This document shows, in pieces, positions 9,984 to 23,351 of a DNA stretch of 64,000 nucleotides. The number at the start of each line of letters is the position of its first letter. The stretch's first letter is position 1. The DNA is from Halomonas sp. KAO (lineage in GTDB: Bacteria > Pseudomonadota > Gammaproteobacteria > Pseudomonadales > Halomonadaceae). The stretch covers positions 868,805 to 932,804 of the forward strand of contig NZ_JADNRL010000019.1 in NCBI RefSeq assembly GCF_015595025.1. The letters run 5' to 3'. Below the pieces are notes generated by a model. The model saw only the letters and a list, made by a program, of their open reading frames with translations, was not told the DNA's origin and did no database searches. Made by a program: the position numbers and the translations under genes.

Positions 9984-11342
9984 TTGGGCGTGATCCAGAA
10001 TATCCTGGCCGTGGTCGTGGTGCTGGGCCTGCTGGTGACCTTTCACGAGTTCGGCCACTTCTGGGTGGCACGGCGCTGTGGTGTGAAGGTGCTGCGTTTT
10101 TCGGTGGGCTTCGGCGCGCCGATCTGGTCGTGGCATGATCGCCACGGCACCGAGTACGCCATCGCCGCCATCCCGCTGGGTGGCTACGTCAAGATGCTCG
10201 ACGAGCGCGAGGGCGATGTGCCCCCCGACGAGCTCGACCGTGCCTTCAATCGCAAGAGTGTCTGGCAGCGTATCGCCATCGTGGCCGCCGGGCCTCTGGC
10301 CAACTTCCTGCTGGCCCTGGTGGCGTACTGGATGCTGTTCGTTGCCGGCACGGTAACGGTGGCGCCGGTGATCGGCGAGGTGGCGCCCGGCTCACCCGCC
10401 GAGCGGGGCGGGTTGAGGGTCGACCATGAGATCACCGCCGTTCAGGGCGAGGCCGTGCGCTCCTGGGAGGAGATCAATCTCAAGCTGGTGGCGGCCATCG
10501 GCGAGCCCGAGGCACTCTCCATCGCCACCCGGGCGAATGCCACCGCCGAGCCGCGCGAGCACCGGGTGCCGGTAGACAACTGGCTGGTGCGACAGGATCC
10601 GCCTCAGCCGCTGGCCACGCTTGGCGTGACACCCTGGCGGCCGCCGATACCGGCGGTGCTGGACCAGGTGGTTGCGGGCGAGGCCGCGGCGCTGGCGGGC
10701 CTCGAGGCGGGGGACGAGATCCTCCGTGTGGACGGCCAGCCGGTGGAGGGCTGGCGCGACTTCGTCGAGAGCGTGCGCGCCCACCCCGGTGAGCCGCTCG
10801 AGCTCGAGGTGAGTCGGGAGGGGCGGCGGCTGACGCTGACCGTCACGCCGGGCCGCCGCGAGCTGGATGGGGGCGTCAGCATCGGTTATGTCGGTGCCGG
10901 GGTGGTGCCGGTGGAGTGGCCCGAGGAGTACCGTCGCGAGATCCGCTACGGACCGGTGGCCGCGGTGGGCGAAGCATTCTCGCGCACCGGCGAGATGATC
11001 CTGCTCACCTTCGATGCGGTGCGCAAGATGCTGGTGGGGCTGATCTCACCCTCCAACCTCTCGGGGCCGATCACCATCGCCCAGATCTCCGGCGACTCGG
11101 CGCGTGCCGGCCTGGAGAGCTTCGTCAGCTTCATGGCCTACCTGTCGATCAGCCTGGGTGTGCTCAATCTGTTGCCGATTCCGGTGCTGGATGGCGGCCA
11201 CCTGCTCTACTATGCCATGGAACTGGTGCGCGGCCGGCCGGTCTCGGAGCGCACTCAGGCCATTGGGCTGCGCATCGGCCTGGCCCTGGTGGGTGGCCTG
11301 ATGTTGATGGCGATCTATTTCGATCTGATGCGGCTCTGGTAG
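9984..11342 (+). CDS. rseP: Site-2 intramembrane zinc protease RseP
   Basis: RseP makes the second cut in anti-sigma factor RseA during the sigma-E envelope stress response and clears signal peptides from the membrane. The HEFGH zinc motif is at residues 21-25 inside the first membrane helix, two PDZ domains follow in the periplasm, and the second metal motif (IPVLDGGHLLYY) is near the C-terminus. Length 452 is close to the 450 of E. coli. The start codon is TTG but is preceded by a very strong AGGAGGAG at 9970-9977. Confidence 0.96.
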   Translation: MGVIQNILAVVVVLGLLVTFHEFGHFWVARRCGVKVLRFSVGFGAPIWSWHDRHGTEYAIAAIPLGGYVKMLDEREGDVPPDELDRAFNRKSVWQRIAIVAAGPLANFLLALVAYWMLFVAGTVTVAPVIGEVAPGSPAERGGLRVDHEITAVQGEAVRSWEEINLKLVAAIGEPEALSIATRANATAEPREHRVPVDNWLVRQDPPQPLATLGVTPWRPPIPAVLDQVVAGEAAALAGLEAGDEILRVDGQPVEGWRDFVESVRAHPGEPLELEVSREGRRLTLTVTPGRRELDGGVSIGYVGAGVVPVEWPEEYRREIRYGPVAAVGEAFSRTGEMILLTFDAVRKMLVGLISPSNLSGPITIAQISGDSARAGLESFVSFMAYLSISLGVLNLLPIPVLDGGHLLYYAMELVRGRPVSERTQAIGLRIGLALVGGLMLMAIYFDLMRLW

Positions 11343-11355
11343 GCACTCCCTCGCC

Positions 11356-11400
11356 TTGTCAGTAGACTGCACAAATGTATAAGGTGCCTGTCTGGACAGG
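11356..11400 (+). promoter_or_regulatory. sigma-70-type promoter and palindrome upstream of bamA
   Basis: TTGTCA (11356-11361), a 16-nt spacer and TATAAG (11378-11383) are each 5 of 6 to consensus. It starts just after the rseP stop codon. A perfect inverted repeat CCTGTC-TG-GACAGG (11387-11400) sits at the expected transcription start and could be an operator or a 5' mRNA hairpin. bamA can therefore be transcribed apart from the rseP operon. Confidence 0.65.
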
Positions 11401-11431
11401 TTTGGCAGATCAACGCGAGCGAATCGATTGC

Positions 11432-13777
11432 ATGAAAATCAAGACCATCGGACTGGCGGCGCTGCTGCTCGCCGGGGCCAGCGTGGCCCAGGCGGAACCT
11501 TTCGACGTTGCCGACATTCGGGTAGAGGGTCTGCAGCGCATCTCTGCTGCCTCCGTCTTCAACGCCTTTCCTGTCACCGCCCGTGATCGCGTCGACGAGA
11601 ATGAACTCGCCGAGGCCGCTCGCGAACTCTTCGCCACCGGCCTGTTCGAGGATGTCAGGCTGGCCCGCGAGGGCGATGTCCTGATCATTCAGGTGGTCGA
11701 GCGCCCCACCATCAGCCGCCTCAACATCGACGGCAACCGCCAGCTCGACGATGACCAGCTACGTCAGGGCCTGCGCGAGGCGGGCCTCGACGAGGGTCAG
11801 GTCCTGCAGCTCTCCACCCTGGAGGAGATCGAGCGTGAGCTCGAGGGCGTCTATCAGGCCCAGGGCCGCTACAGCGCCAGTATCGAGACCAGCGTGCGCG
11901 AGGTCGACGAGGGGCGGGTGCAGGTCGATATCGAGATCAATGAAGGGGCGGTGGCCAAGATCCGCCAGATCAATATCGTCGGCAATCGGGCCTTCGATGA
12001 CGCGACCCTGCGTGAGGTGTTCGAGCTCAACGATCGCCCCGGTCGCATCTTCGGCTGGTTCTCCAAGGATGAGTATTCGCGGGAGGCCCTGGCCGGTGAC
12101 CTCGAGCGCCTGCGCTCGTTCTATCTGGATCGCGGCTATGTCAACTTCAACATCGAGTCGACCCAGGTCTCGATCAGCCCCGACAAGTCCGAGATCTTCG
12201 TCACCATCAATGTCGACGAAGGCGCCGAGTACCGCCTGGGCGACGTGCGCTTCGTGGGCGACCTGACGATCAGCGAGCGTGAGGCGCGTGAGCTGCTGAA
12301 GGTCACGCCCGGGGAGACCTTCTCGCGCAGCGACGTGACCGCCTCCAGCGAGGCGCTGCGTGCACGCCTGGGCGCCGACGGCTTCGCCTTCGCCAGCGTC
12401 GATGGCATTCCCGAGACAGGCGCCGACGGCGAGACCGTCGACCTGGTGTTCCGGGTCGACCCGGGCCGTCGCGCCTATGTGCGGCGCATCGAGTTCGTCG
12501 GCAATACCACCACCATGGATGAGGTGCTGCGCCGCGAGATGGTCCAGATGGAGGGGGCGCCGGCCTCCACCGAGGCGATCAGCAAGTCCCAGCAGCGCCT
12601 CGAGCGCCTGGGCTTCTTCAAGCAGGTCGAGGTCGAGACCCAGCCGGTGGCCGGCGAGCCCGACAAGCTCGACGTTACCTACAGCGTCGAGGAGCAGCCC
12701 TCCGGGTCGATCTCGGCGAGCATCGGCTTCTCCCAGAGTGCCGGGGTGATCTACGGTGTGGGCCTCTCCCAGAGCAACTTCCTGGGTACCGGCAACCGGG
12801 TGAATATCGGCGCCCAGCGCAGTGATACCTTCACCAGCCTCAACTTCGGCTTCACCGACCCCTACTGGACCATGGATGGCATCTCCCGGGGCTATAACCT
12901 CTACTATCGCGAGTCTGACTACGAGGACTCCGATATCTCGACCTACTCCACCGACGCCTACGGGGCGGGGATCAACTTCGGTTATCCGATCAACGAGATC
13001 ACACGCCTGAACTTCGGCACCGCGGTGGAAGACCTGAGCATCAAGACCTACAACGACACGGCGTCCGAGATCAAGCGCTACGTCGATGATCAGGGTCGCG
13101 ATGCCCAGGCGTTGAAGCTGACCGCCAGCTGGACCCGCAACAACCTCAACCGCGGCATCATGCCCACCGACGGCAGCTACCAGCGCCTGTCGCTGGAGAC
13201 CGCGGTGCCGGGCAGCGATGCGGAGTATGCCAAGGTGCGCGCCCAGGCTCGCCAGCTCTTCGCGCTGGATGACAACCATGACTGGGCACTGAAGTTCGCC
13301 GGCGAGCTGGGCTATGCCGATACCCTGGGGGGCAGCGACCCCTATCCCTTCTACGAGAACTTCTACGCCGGCGGCCTGGGCTCGGTGCGCGGCTTCACCG
13401 GCAATACCCTGGGCCAGCCCACCACGCCGTCGGGCAATTCCACCCGTGATCGCACCCTGGGGGGTAACGTGCTGGTTCAGGGCAGCGCCGAGCTGATCTT
13501 CCCGACCCCCTTCGTGAGCGATCAACGCTCGGTGCAGAGCTCGCTGTTCATCGACGGCGGCAATACCTTCCTGACCGACTGCTACCCCGTGGAGGCGGGC
13601 GTCACCTCCAGCTGCAACTCGGGGGTCGACCTCGGTGATCTGCGCTACAGCGTCGGCCTGGGCCTCTCCTGGCTGACCCCGGTGGGCCCCTTGACCTTCA
13701 GTGTCGCCGAACCGCTCAACGACAAGAGCGGTGATGATACCCAGTTCTTCCAGTTCTCCCTCGGGCAGACCTTCTGA
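11432..13777 (+). CDS. bamA: Outer membrane protein assembly factor BamA
   Basis: BamA is the essential Omp85 barrel that folds other beta-barrels into the outer membrane. The start used gives 781 residues with a clean signal peptide (MKIKTIGLAALLLAGASVAQA, cut before EPF); the longer in-frame start at 11375 falls inside the promoter. Five POTRA domains are followed by a C-terminal barrel that ends in Phe, the usual outer-membrane signal. The conserved VRGF motif is present in SVRGFTGNTLG. skp and the lpx genes follow. Confidence 0.97.
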   Translation: MKIKTIGLAALLLAGASVAQAEPFDVADIRVEGLQRISAASVFNAFPVTARDRVDENELAEAARELFATGLFEDVRLAREGDVLIIQVVERPTISRLNIDGNRQLDDDQLRQGLREAGLDEGQVLQLSTLEEIERELEGVYQAQGRYSASIETSVREVDEGRVQVDIEINEGAVAKIRQINIVGNRAFDDATLREVFELNDRPGRIFGWFSKDEYSREALAGDLERLRSFYLDRGYVNFNIESTQVSISPDKSEIFVTINVDEGAEYRLGDVRFVGDLTISEREARELLKVTPGETFSRSDVTASSEALRARLGADGFAFASVDGIPETGADGETVDLVFRVDPGRRAYVRRIEFVGNTTTMDEVLRREMVQMEGAPASTEAISKSQQRLERLGFFKQVEVETQPVAGEPDKLDVTYSVEEQPSGSISASIGFSQSAGVIYGVGLSQSNFLGTGNRVNIGAQRSDTFTSLNFGFTDPYWTMDGISRGYNLYYRESDYEDSDISTYSTDAYGAGINFGYPINEITRLNFGTAVEDLSIKTYNDTASEIKRYVDDQGRDAQALKLTASWTRNNLNRGIMPTDGSYQRLSLETAVPGSDAEYAKVRAQARQLFALDDNHDWALKFAGELGYADTLGGSDPYPFYENFYAGGLGSVRGFTGNTLGQPTTPSGNSTRDRTLGGNVLVQGSAELIFPTPFVSDQRSVQSSLFIDGGNTFLTDCYPVEAGVTSSCNSGVDLGDLRYSVGLGLSWLTPVGPLTFSVAEPLNDKSGDDTQFFQFSLGQTF

Positions 13778-13837
13778 TCCGGAGACATGCTCCCTTTACC
13801 CCTGGCCGCCATCGGCGGCCCCAACAGGAGTCCCACC

Positions 13838-14317
13838 ATGCGCAAGTTGACCATTGCCCTCATCCTGCTGCTGTCCACCGCTGCCCTGCCGGCCCTGGCC
13901 GACGACGTGGCGGTGCTGGACTGGCGCCGTGCCCTGATGGAAACCGACGCGGCCCAGCGCTCCATGAGCGACCTGGAGAGTCGTGTCGGCAGCCAGCAGC
14001 AGCAGGCCCAGGCCCTCGAGCAGGAGCTCAACCAGCTGCAGCAGCGCGCCGACAGCCTGACTGACAGCGAGCGCCAGCAGGCCAACCAGAAGGTCGCCGA
14101 GCTCAATCGTCTGATGGGAGAGGTCATGCAGGCGCGGCAGGAGTCGGAGCAGGCTTTGCTGCAGCGTGCCGAACCCAAGCTGCAGCAGGCGGTGGAGCAG
14201 ATCATCGCCCGCCACAGCATTCAGGTGCTGGTGGAGCCCCAGGGAGTGCTGCATGCCGAGAGCGACCTGCAGAACGTCACCGCCGAGGTGACCGAGATCC
14301 TTAACAGCATGCTGTAA
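13838..14317 (+). CDS. skp: Periplasmic chaperone Skp (OmpH family)
   Basis: Skp is a trimeric periplasmic holdase that carries unfolded porins to the Bam complex. The ATG at 13838 with AGGAG upstream gives 159 residues; the signal peptide ends at LPALA before DDVAVLDWRR. The middle is a long Gln-rich coiled coil (residues about 45-110), typical of the tentacles of the family. It sits directly between bamA and lpxD. Confidence 0.94.
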   Translation: MRKLTIALILLLSTAALPALADDVAVLDWRRALMETDAAQRSMSDLESRVGSQQQQAQALEQELNQLQQRADSLTDSERQQANQKVAELNRLMGEVMQARQESEQALLQRAEPKLQQAVEQIIARHSIQVLVEPQGVLHAESDLQNVTAEVTEILNSML

Positions 14318-14335
14318 CCGCGGCGGAACCTTGCC

Positions 14336-15373
14336 ATGACGCGAAGCGCTACCCCCAAGATGACCCTGGGCGACCTGGCCGAACGACTCGGGGCGCGCCT
14401 GGTCGGCGATGCCGGGCGAGAGGTCAGTGGCCTGGCGACGCTCAACGCCGCCGAGCCGGGGCAGGTGGCCTTTCTGGCCAACCGAGCCTATCTCAAGGAC
14501 CTTCCCGGCACACGCGCCGCGGCGGTGCTGCTGCACCCCCAGCATGCCGAGAGCTGCCCGGTGGATCGTCTCGAGCTCGACAACCCCTATCTGGGCTATG
14601 CCGCGGCGTCGCGACTGTTCGACCCGCTGGTCGGCCGTGAGCCGGCCGGTATTCACCCCTCGGCGGTGGTGGATCCCACGGCCACCCTGGGCGCCCGGGT
14701 CGAGATCGGGCCGCTGGCGGTGGTCGAGGCCGGCGCCTGCCTGGGCGACGATGTCATCGTCGGCCCCGGCTCGGTGGTGGGAGCCGACACCACCATCGGT
14801 GCCGAGTCCCGCCTGCATGCCAATGTCACGGTCTATCACGGCGTGGTGATCGGTCGGCGTGCGGTCCTGCACAGTGGTTGCGTGGTAGGCGGCGACGGCT
14901 TTGGCTTCGCCCACGATGGCAGTCGCTGGCACAAGATCGCCCAGCTCGGCGGGGTGGTGCTGGGAGACGACGTCGAGGTAGGCAGCTGCTCGAGCATCGA
15001 TCGTGGCGCGCTGGGCGACACCCTGATCGGAAATGACGTCAAGATCGACAGCCAGGTACAGATCGCCCACAACGTGCAGATCGGCGAGCATAGTGCGCTG
15101 GCCGGTTGCGTGGGCATCGCCGGCTCGACGAAGGTGGGACGCCACTGCATGCTGGGAGGTGGCGTGGGGCTGGCCGGTCACCTGACCCTCTGCGATGGCG
15201 TCCAGGTGACGGGCATGAGCCTGGTCACCAACTCGATTCATGAGCCGGGGGTCTACTCATCGGGTACCGGCGCCATGAGCAATGCTCAGTGGCGAAAGAA
15301 TGCAGTGCGTTTCAAGCACCTGGATGATATGGCCAAGCGGCTCGCCCGACTCGAGAAGGGGCGTGGCGCTTGA
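14336..15373 (+). CDS. lpxD: UDP-3-O-(3-hydroxyacyl)glucosamine N-acyltransferase
   Basis: LpxD adds the second hydroxyacyl chain in lipid A synthesis. The 345-residue protein has the N-terminal uridine-binding domain and a long left-handed beta-helix of hexapeptide repeats. The likely catalytic His is in QIAHNVQIG, with [11 protein letters not shown] upstream. The last 30 residues form a basic helix. The stop codon overlaps the -35 element of the next promoter. Confidence 0.96.
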   Translation: MTRSATPKMTLGDLAERLGARLVGDAGREVSGLATLNAAEPGQVAFLANRAYLKDLPGTRAAAVLLHPQHAESCPVDRLELDNPYLGYAAASRLFDPLVGREPAGIHPSAVVDPTATLGARVEIGPLAVVEAGACLGDDVIVGPGSVVGADTTIGAESRLHANVTVYHGVVIGRRAVLHSGCVVGGDGFGFAHDGSRWHKIAQLGGVVLGDDVEVGSCSSIDRGALGDTLIGNDVKIDSQVQIAHNVQIGEHSALAGCVGIAGSTKVGRHCMLGGGVGLAGHLTLCDGVQVTGMSLVTNSIHEPGVYSSGTGAMSNAQWRKNAVRFKHLDDMAKRLARLEKGRGA

Positions 15374-15447
15374 GGGCTCCGCGAGGGACGCTATAATCCC
15401 CGCCTGACCGGCATGATCGCCGGCTCTCGCCTGCCGGGACGGCAGGC
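15370..15447 (+). promoter_or_regulatory. Promoter and leader hairpin of the fabZ-lpxA-lpxB-rnhB unit
   Basis: TTGAGG (15370-15375), 16 nt, then a perfect TATAAT (15392-15397). The -35 hexamer overlaps the lpxD stop codon. The leader contains a perfect 8-bp hairpin GCCTGCCG/CGGCAGGC (15429-15436 with 15440-15447) about 30 nt before the start codon. Confidence 0.7.
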
Positions 15448-15473
15448 ACCCCGAGACTTCAGAGGTTGTGACG

Positions 15474-15917
15474 ATGGTAATGGACATCAACGAGATCCGT
15501 GAGTATCTGCCCCACCGGTATCCTTTTCTGCTGGTGGACCGGGTCACCGAGCTGGCCCTGGGCGAGACCATCGTTGCCTACAAGAATGTCAGCATCAATG
15601 AGCCCTTCTTCAATGGCCACTTTCCCCACCACCCGATCATGCCGGGAGTGCTGGTGATCGAGGCGCTGGCCCAGGCGTGTGGCATCCTCGGCTTCAAGAC
15701 CGTCAACAAGCTGCCGGCCGATGGCTATGTCTACTACTTGGTGGGCAGTGACAACGTGCGCTTCAAGCGCCCGGTCATGCCCGGAGACAAGCTCGACCTG
15801 CGTGCCGATGTGGTGCGCGAGAAGCGCGGGATCTGGAAGTTTGCCTGCAAGGCCAGCGTGGCCGGTGAACTGGCCTGCGAGGCCGATATCATCTGCGCCG
15901 AGAGGAAGGTTGCTTGA
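15474..15917 (+). CDS. fabZ: 3-hydroxyacyl-[acyl-carrier-protein] dehydratase FabZ
   Basis: FabZ dehydrates 3-hydroxyacyl-ACP in fatty acid elongation and competes with LpxA for 3-hydroxyacyl-ACP. The ATG at 15474 lies 8 nt after AGAGG (15461-15465) and gives 147 residues; a GTG two codons earlier is possible. The hot-dog fold active site is in [20 protein letters not shown] (His and Glu). The C-terminal end overlaps lpxA by 4 nt. Confidence 0.96.
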   Translation: MVMDINEIREYLPHRYPFLLVDRVTELALGETIVAYKNVSINEPFFNGHFPHHPIMPGVLVIEALAQACGILGFKTVNKLPADGYVYYLVGSDNVRFKRPVMPGDKLDLRADVVREKRGIWKFACKASVAGELACEADIICAERKVA

Positions 15918-16681
15918 TTCATCCCACCGCCCTTATTGACCCCGCCGCCAGGCTGGCCGATGACGTCGAGATCGGCCCCTTTACGGTGGTCGGTCCCGAT
16001 GTCGAGATCGGGCCGGGCTCGCGCATCGGCCCCCATGTCGTGATCAAGGGGCCGACGGTACTCGGCGCACGCACGCGTATCTTCCAGTTCGCCTCGGTGG
16101 GCGAGGATTGCCAGGACAAGAAATATAACGGTGAGCCGACACGCCTGGTGATGGGCGATGACAATGTGGTTCGCGAGGGCGTCACCCTGCATCGCGGCAC
16201 CGTTCAGGATCGTGGCGAGACGACCATCGGCTCGCGCAACCTGTTCATGGCCTACGTGCATGTGGGCCACGACTGCGTGATCGGCAGCGACTGCATCCTG
16301 GCCAACCAGGTGACCCTGGCCGGCCACGTCAAGATGGGTGACTTCGCGATTATCGGCGGGCTCTCCGCGGTGCACCAGTTCTGCCACTTCGGCACTCACG
16401 CCATGGCCGGCGGCGGCTCCATCATCACCAAGGACACGCCGGCCTACGTGATGATCAACGGCAACCCCGCCCAGGTACACGGCCTCAACCTGGTCGGGCT
16501 CAAGCGCCGCGGCTTCTCCCGTGACGCCCTCAAGGCGCTGGGCGAGGCCTACAAGCTGGTCTATCGCCAGGGGCTTACCGTCGATCAGGCGCTGGTCGAG
16601 ATTCGTCGCCGCTTTCGGGCCGTCGAGACCGAGGCCTTCGCCGCCTCCATCGAGGCCTCGACCCGCGGCATCGTCCGCTAG
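15914..16681 (+). CDS. lpxA: Acyl-ACP-UDP-N-acetylglucosamine O-acyltransferase
   Basis: LpxA catalyses the first step of lipid A synthesis. The 255-residue product is a hexapeptide-repeat beta-helix ([20 protein letters not shown]) with the catalytic His in [11 protein letters not shown] and a helical C-terminal domain. The start codon is TTG in a TTGA overlap with the fabZ stop, with AGAGGAAGG upstream, so translation is probably coupled to fabZ. Confidence 0.96.
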   Translation: MIHPTALIDPAARLADDVEIGPFTVVGPDVEIGPGSRIGPHVVIKGPTVLGARTRIFQFASVGEDCQDKKYNGEPTRLVMGDDNVVREGVTLHRGTVQDRGETTIGSRNLFMAYVHVGHDCVIGSDCILANQVTLAGHVKMGDFAIIGGLSAVHQFCHFGTHAMAGGGSIITKDTPAYVMINGNPAQVHGLNLVGLKRRGFSRDALKALGEAYKLVYRQGLTVDQALVEIRRRFRAVETEAFAASIEASTRGIVR

Positions 16682-16683
16682 TC

Positions 16684-17898
16684 ATGGACGGCGACGCGGA
16701 AAGCGCCGTGCAGCGTATCTATCTGGTGGCCGGCGAGCTCTCCGGCGATATCCTCGGCGCCGGCCTGATGCGCGCGCTCAAGGCGCGTCATCCCGATGTC
16801 GAGTTCCGCGGTATCGGCGGGCCGCGCATGATCAAGGAGGGCATCGAGAGCCGCTTTCCCCTTGAGACCCTGTCGGTCATGGGGCTGGTCGAGGTGCTCA
16901 GGCACCTGCCTCGACTGGTCGGTGTGCGCCGCGAGCTCAGGCGCGATGCCCTGGCCTGGCAGCCCGATATCATGATCGGCATCGATGCCCCCGACTTCAA
17001 TCTGGGTCTGGAGCGTCAGCTGCGCGAGGCCGGGGTGACCACCGCCCATTATGTCAGCCCCTCCGTGTGGGCGTGGCGCCAGGGGCGAGTCAAGGGGATC
17101 GCGCGCTCCGTCGACGCCATGCTTACCTTCCTGCCCTTCGAGGCCGCCTTCTACGCCCGCCACCGCGTCCCGGTGGCCTTCGTCGGCCACCCGCTGGCCG
17201 ATGAGCTGCCGCTGGAGAACGATCGCGCCGCCGCTCGCGCGGCACTCGAGGTGTCGGCCACCGCCCCGCTGCTCGCCGTGTTGCCCGGCTCCCGGGCGAG
17301 CGAGATTCGCTTCCTGGGCGAGACCTTCCTCGCCGCCGCCGAACGGCTATGTGCCGCGCGGCCCGAGCTGCGCGTGGTGATCCCGGCCGCGACCCCCCAG
17401 CGCCGCGACGAACTCGAGGCGCTGCTCACCGCCTATCCCGCCCTCGCCGGGCGCCTGACGCTGCTCGACGGCAAGGCCCGGGAAGCCATGGTGGCCGCGG
17501 ATGCCGTGCTGCTGGCCTCGGGTACCGCGGCCCTGGAGGCGATGCTCTGCCACCGGCCGATGCTGGTGGCCTACCGCATGGCGCCGGCCACTCACTGGCT
17601 GGCGAGGAAGCTGGTCAAGACCGAGTGGGTCTCGTTGCCCAACCTGATTGCCCGGGAGAGCCTGGTGCCGGAACTGATCCAGGAGGCGGCGAACCCGGAG
17701 ACGATCGCCGAGCGGCTAGGCGAGATGCTCGACGACCCACCGGGGCGTGCAGCCCTGGAGGCGCGCTTCGCCGCGATGCATGCCGGCCTGCAGCGCGATG
17801 CCAGCCGCCGTGCCGCGGAGACCATCGAGGCGCTGGTGGCGGGGAAGCCGTTGCCGGCCAGTGTCGCTCCCGCACGCGGCGAGGAGGTGGCGTCTTGA
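16684..17898 (+). CDS. lpxB: Lipid A disaccharide synthase
   Basis: LpxB is a peripheral inner-membrane GT19 glycosyltransferase joining lipid X to UDP-diacylglucosamine. The 404-residue product has [17 protein letters not shown] at the N-terminus, [14 protein letters not shown] in the acceptor region and [13 protein letters not shown] near the donor site. It starts 2 nt after the lpxA stop and overlaps rnhB by 4 nt. The last 20 residues are a non-conserved tail. Confidence 0.96.
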   Translation: MDGDAESAVQRIYLVAGELSGDILGAGLMRALKARHPDVEFRGIGGPRMIKEGIESRFPLETLSVMGLVEVLRHLPRLVGVRRELRRDALAWQPDIMIGIDAPDFNLGLERQLREAGVTTAHYVSPSVWAWRQGRVKGIARSVDAMLTFLPFEAAFYARHRVPVAFVGHPLADELPLENDRAAARAALEVSATAPLLAVLPGSRASEIRFLGETFLAAAERLCAARPELRVVIPAATPQRRDELEALLTAYPALAGRLTLLDGKAREAMVAADAVLLASGTAALEAMLCHRPMLVAYRMAPATHWLARKLVKTEWVSLPNLIARESLVPELIQEAANPETIAERLGEMLDDPPGRAALEARFAAMHAGLQRDASRRAAETIEALVAGKPLPASVAPARGEEVAS

Positions 17899-18533
17899 CC
17901 CGCTCGAAAACGGCGAGGGCCAGGGCGAAGAGTGACCTGCCGCCGCTGGTGGTCGACTACCGCGGGGAGCGGCTGGCCGGGGTCGATGAGGTAGGCCGTG
18001 GCCCCCTGGTCGGCAGCGTCGTGGCCGCCGCGGTGATCCTCGATCCGGCGCGGCCGATCAAGGGGCTGAGCGATTCCAAGGCGCTGACGGCGAAACGCCG
18101 GGAGGCACTGGACGCCGAGATTCGCGAGCAGGCCCTGGCCTTCGCGGTGGCAGAGGCTTCCGCCACCGAAGTGGATGAACTCAATATCTTCCACGCCACG
18201 CATCTGGCCATGCGTCGCGCCATCGATGCCCTGGCCCCGGCGGCCGAATATCTGCTGGTGGACGGCAATCGTCTGCCCGGGCATCATGTGCCCGGCCAGG
18301 CGGTGGTCAAGGGCGACGCCCGTCATCCGGCGATCGGCGCGGCCTCGATACTGGCCAAGGTCGCGCGCGACGCCCAGATGCTGGCCCTCGATACCCGCCA
18401 CCCCGACTACGGCTTCGCCCGCCACAAGGGCTATCCGACCCGCGAGCACCTGGCCGCCCTGGAGCGCCTGGGGCCGCTGCCCGAGCACCGCCGCTCCTTT
18501 GGCCCGGTCAAGCGCCAGCTGGCGCTGTTCTAG
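17895..18533 (+). CDS. rnhB: Ribonuclease HII
   Basis: RNase HII removes ribonucleotides from DNA. The start is a TTG in a TTGA overlap with lpxB, preceded by GAGGAGGTGG, giving 212 residues. The active-site acidic residues are in [14 protein letters not shown] (Asp-Glu), LVDGN and the [16 protein letters not shown] block; the C-terminal HKGYPT motif is intact. About 25 basic N-terminal residues precede the core. rnhB next to lpxB and dnaE is a common gammaproteobacterial order. Confidence 0.94.
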   Translation: MTRSKTARARAKSDLPPLVVDYRGERLAGVDEVGRGPLVGSVVAAAVILDPARPIKGLSDSKALTAKRREALDAEIREQALAFAVAEASATEVDELNIFHATHLAMRRAIDALAPAAEYLLVDGNRLPGHHVPGQAVVKGDARHPAIGAASILAKVARDAQMLALDTRHPDYGFARHKGYPTREHLAALERLGPLPEHRRSFGPVKRQLALF

Positions 18534-18555
18534 GCCTTTCAAGCAACACCACGAG

Positions 18556-18657
18556 AGGCGCCGGGAGCAGGTCGTAGAGGAGGTCCTATGCCATGGATGG
18601 CATCGGTAGCGCCCAGGGAGGGGTTCACAGCGCCTCCTCATCGACCTGCTGCCGGGA
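18556..18657 (-). repeat. Dispersed palindromic repeat, copy B (short form)
   Basis: A ~100-bp element in reverse orientation between rnhB and dnaE. It begins GGCGCCGGGAGCAGGTCG, has a TATGCCATGGATGGCAT centre and ends with CGACCTGCTGCCGG, so its ends are inverted repeats. It matches copy C (27331-27430) in the opposite orientation over its whole length, with scattered changes. Confidence 0.75.
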
Positions 18658-18708
18658 TTAGCCTCGAGCTTCCTGTATTGACTATTCACCGCCAAGCCCG
18701 AGCCCCCT

Positions 18709-22212
<3,504 letters not shown>

Positions 22213-22272
22213 CGCCGCAAGGTGCCGGGCTCGCAGCTATCCACGGCGCTTCTCGCCCCTGTTCCTGCCGCC

Positions 22273-22352
22273 TTGCGTGTCGCGTTGAGGGTGCGATAAT
22301 GCCTGTCACTTTCCTTTATACGTGCCGGTCGTGCCGCTTGTGGCGGCCGGCA
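22273..22352 (+). promoter_or_regulatory. Probable accA promoter and leader hairpin
   Basis: TTGCGT (22273-22278), 16 nt, then GATAAT (22295-22300). The leader then holds a stem TGCCGG/CCGGCA (22323-22328 with 22347-22352) that ends 23 nt before the accA ATG. The -10 is good (5 of 6), the -35 is poor. Confidence 0.5.
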
Positions 22353-22375
22353 GAACACCATAAGGCCAGCCGCCA

Positions 22376-23329
22376 ATGAATCCCAACTATCTCGACTTCG
22401 AACAGCCCATCGCCGAGCTCCAGGCCAAGATCGAGGAGCTCAGGCTGGTCGGCAACGACAGCCAGGTCAGCCTCAGTGACGAGATCGAGCGCCTCGAGGA
22501 GAAGAGCCGCAAGCTCACCGAGTCGATCTTCAAGGACCTCACCCCGTGGCAGGTCTCGCAGCTCTCTCGGCATCCCCAGCGTCCCTACACCCTGGACTAC
22601 CTGGAGCACGTCTTCAGCGATTTCGACGAGCTTCACGGCGATCGTCGTTTCGCCGATGATGCCGCCATCGTCGGCGGGGTGGCACGCCTCGACGACCGCC
22701 CGGTCATGGTGATCGGCCACCAGAAGGGGCGTGATGTCCACGAGAAGGTACGTCGCAACTTCGGGATGCCGCGTCCCGAGGGGTATCGCAAGGCGTGTCG
22801 ACTGATGGAGATGGCCGAGCGCTTCGGCATGCCGGTGCTGACCTTTATCGACACCCCCGGCGCCTACCCCGGCATCGACGCCGAGGAGCGGGGCCAGTCG
22901 GAGGCCATCGCCTACAACCTGGGCGTGATGTCGCGCCTGCGCACGCCGGTGCTGGCCACCGTGGTGGGCGAGGGTGGCTCCGGCGGGGCGCTCGCCATCG
23001 GCGTCTGCGACGAGCTGGCCATGCTGCAGTACTCCACCTACTCGGTGATCTCCCCCGAGGGCTGCGCCTCGATCCTGTGGAAGAGCGCCGACAAGGCGTC
23101 CGATGCGGCCCAGGCCATGGGGATCACCGCCGAACGCCTCAAGGAGCTGGGACTGGTCGATACCCTGATCCCCGAGCCCCTGGGCGGCGCCCACCGCCAG
23201 CCGGAAGCCACCGCCGAGCGCGTCAAGGAGGCCTTGCTGGCTAGCCTGGAGCGTCTCGATGCCATGGATACCGATGCCCTGCTGGAGCGTCGCTATCAGC
23301 GCCTGATGAGTTATGGAGCGCCGGCGTAA
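22376..23329 (+). CDS. accA: Acetyl-CoA carboxylase carboxyltransferase subunit alpha
   Basis: AccA pairs with AccD to move carboxyl from biotin to acetyl-CoA, the committed step of fatty acid synthesis. The 317-residue product (E. coli 319) starts [20 protein letters not shown] and carries the oxyanion-hole glycines in [15 protein letters not shown] and [19 protein letters not shown]. It follows dnaE as in E. coli and precedes tilS. Confidence 0.97.
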   Translation: MNPNYLDFEQPIAELQAKIEELRLVGNDSQVSLSDEIERLEEKSRKLTESIFKDLTPWQVSQLSRHPQRPYTLDYLEHVFSDFDELHGDRRFADDAAIVGGVARLDDRPVMVIGHQKGRDVHEKVRRNFGMPRPEGYRKACRLMEMAERFGMPVLTFIDTPGAYPGIDAEERGQSEAIAYNLGVMSRLRTPVLATVVGEGGSGGALAIGVCDELAMLQYSTYSVISPEGCASILWKSADKASDAAQAMGITAERLKELGLVDTLIPEPLGGAHRQPEATAERVKEALLASLERLDAMDTDALLERRYQRLMSYGAPA

Positions 23330-23351
23330 CGGCTCGCCTCCGGGTGCCGGC

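Noticed and set aside
11759-13525. Long minus-strand open frame opposite bamA
   Set aside because: It lies wholly opposite a certain gene, has a composition typical of the antisense of GC-rich coding DNA, and shows no recognisable domain or ribosome binding site.
18677-18682. TTGACT as a dnaE -35 element
   Set aside because: No -10-like hexamer at 15-19 nt; the start codon follows too closely.
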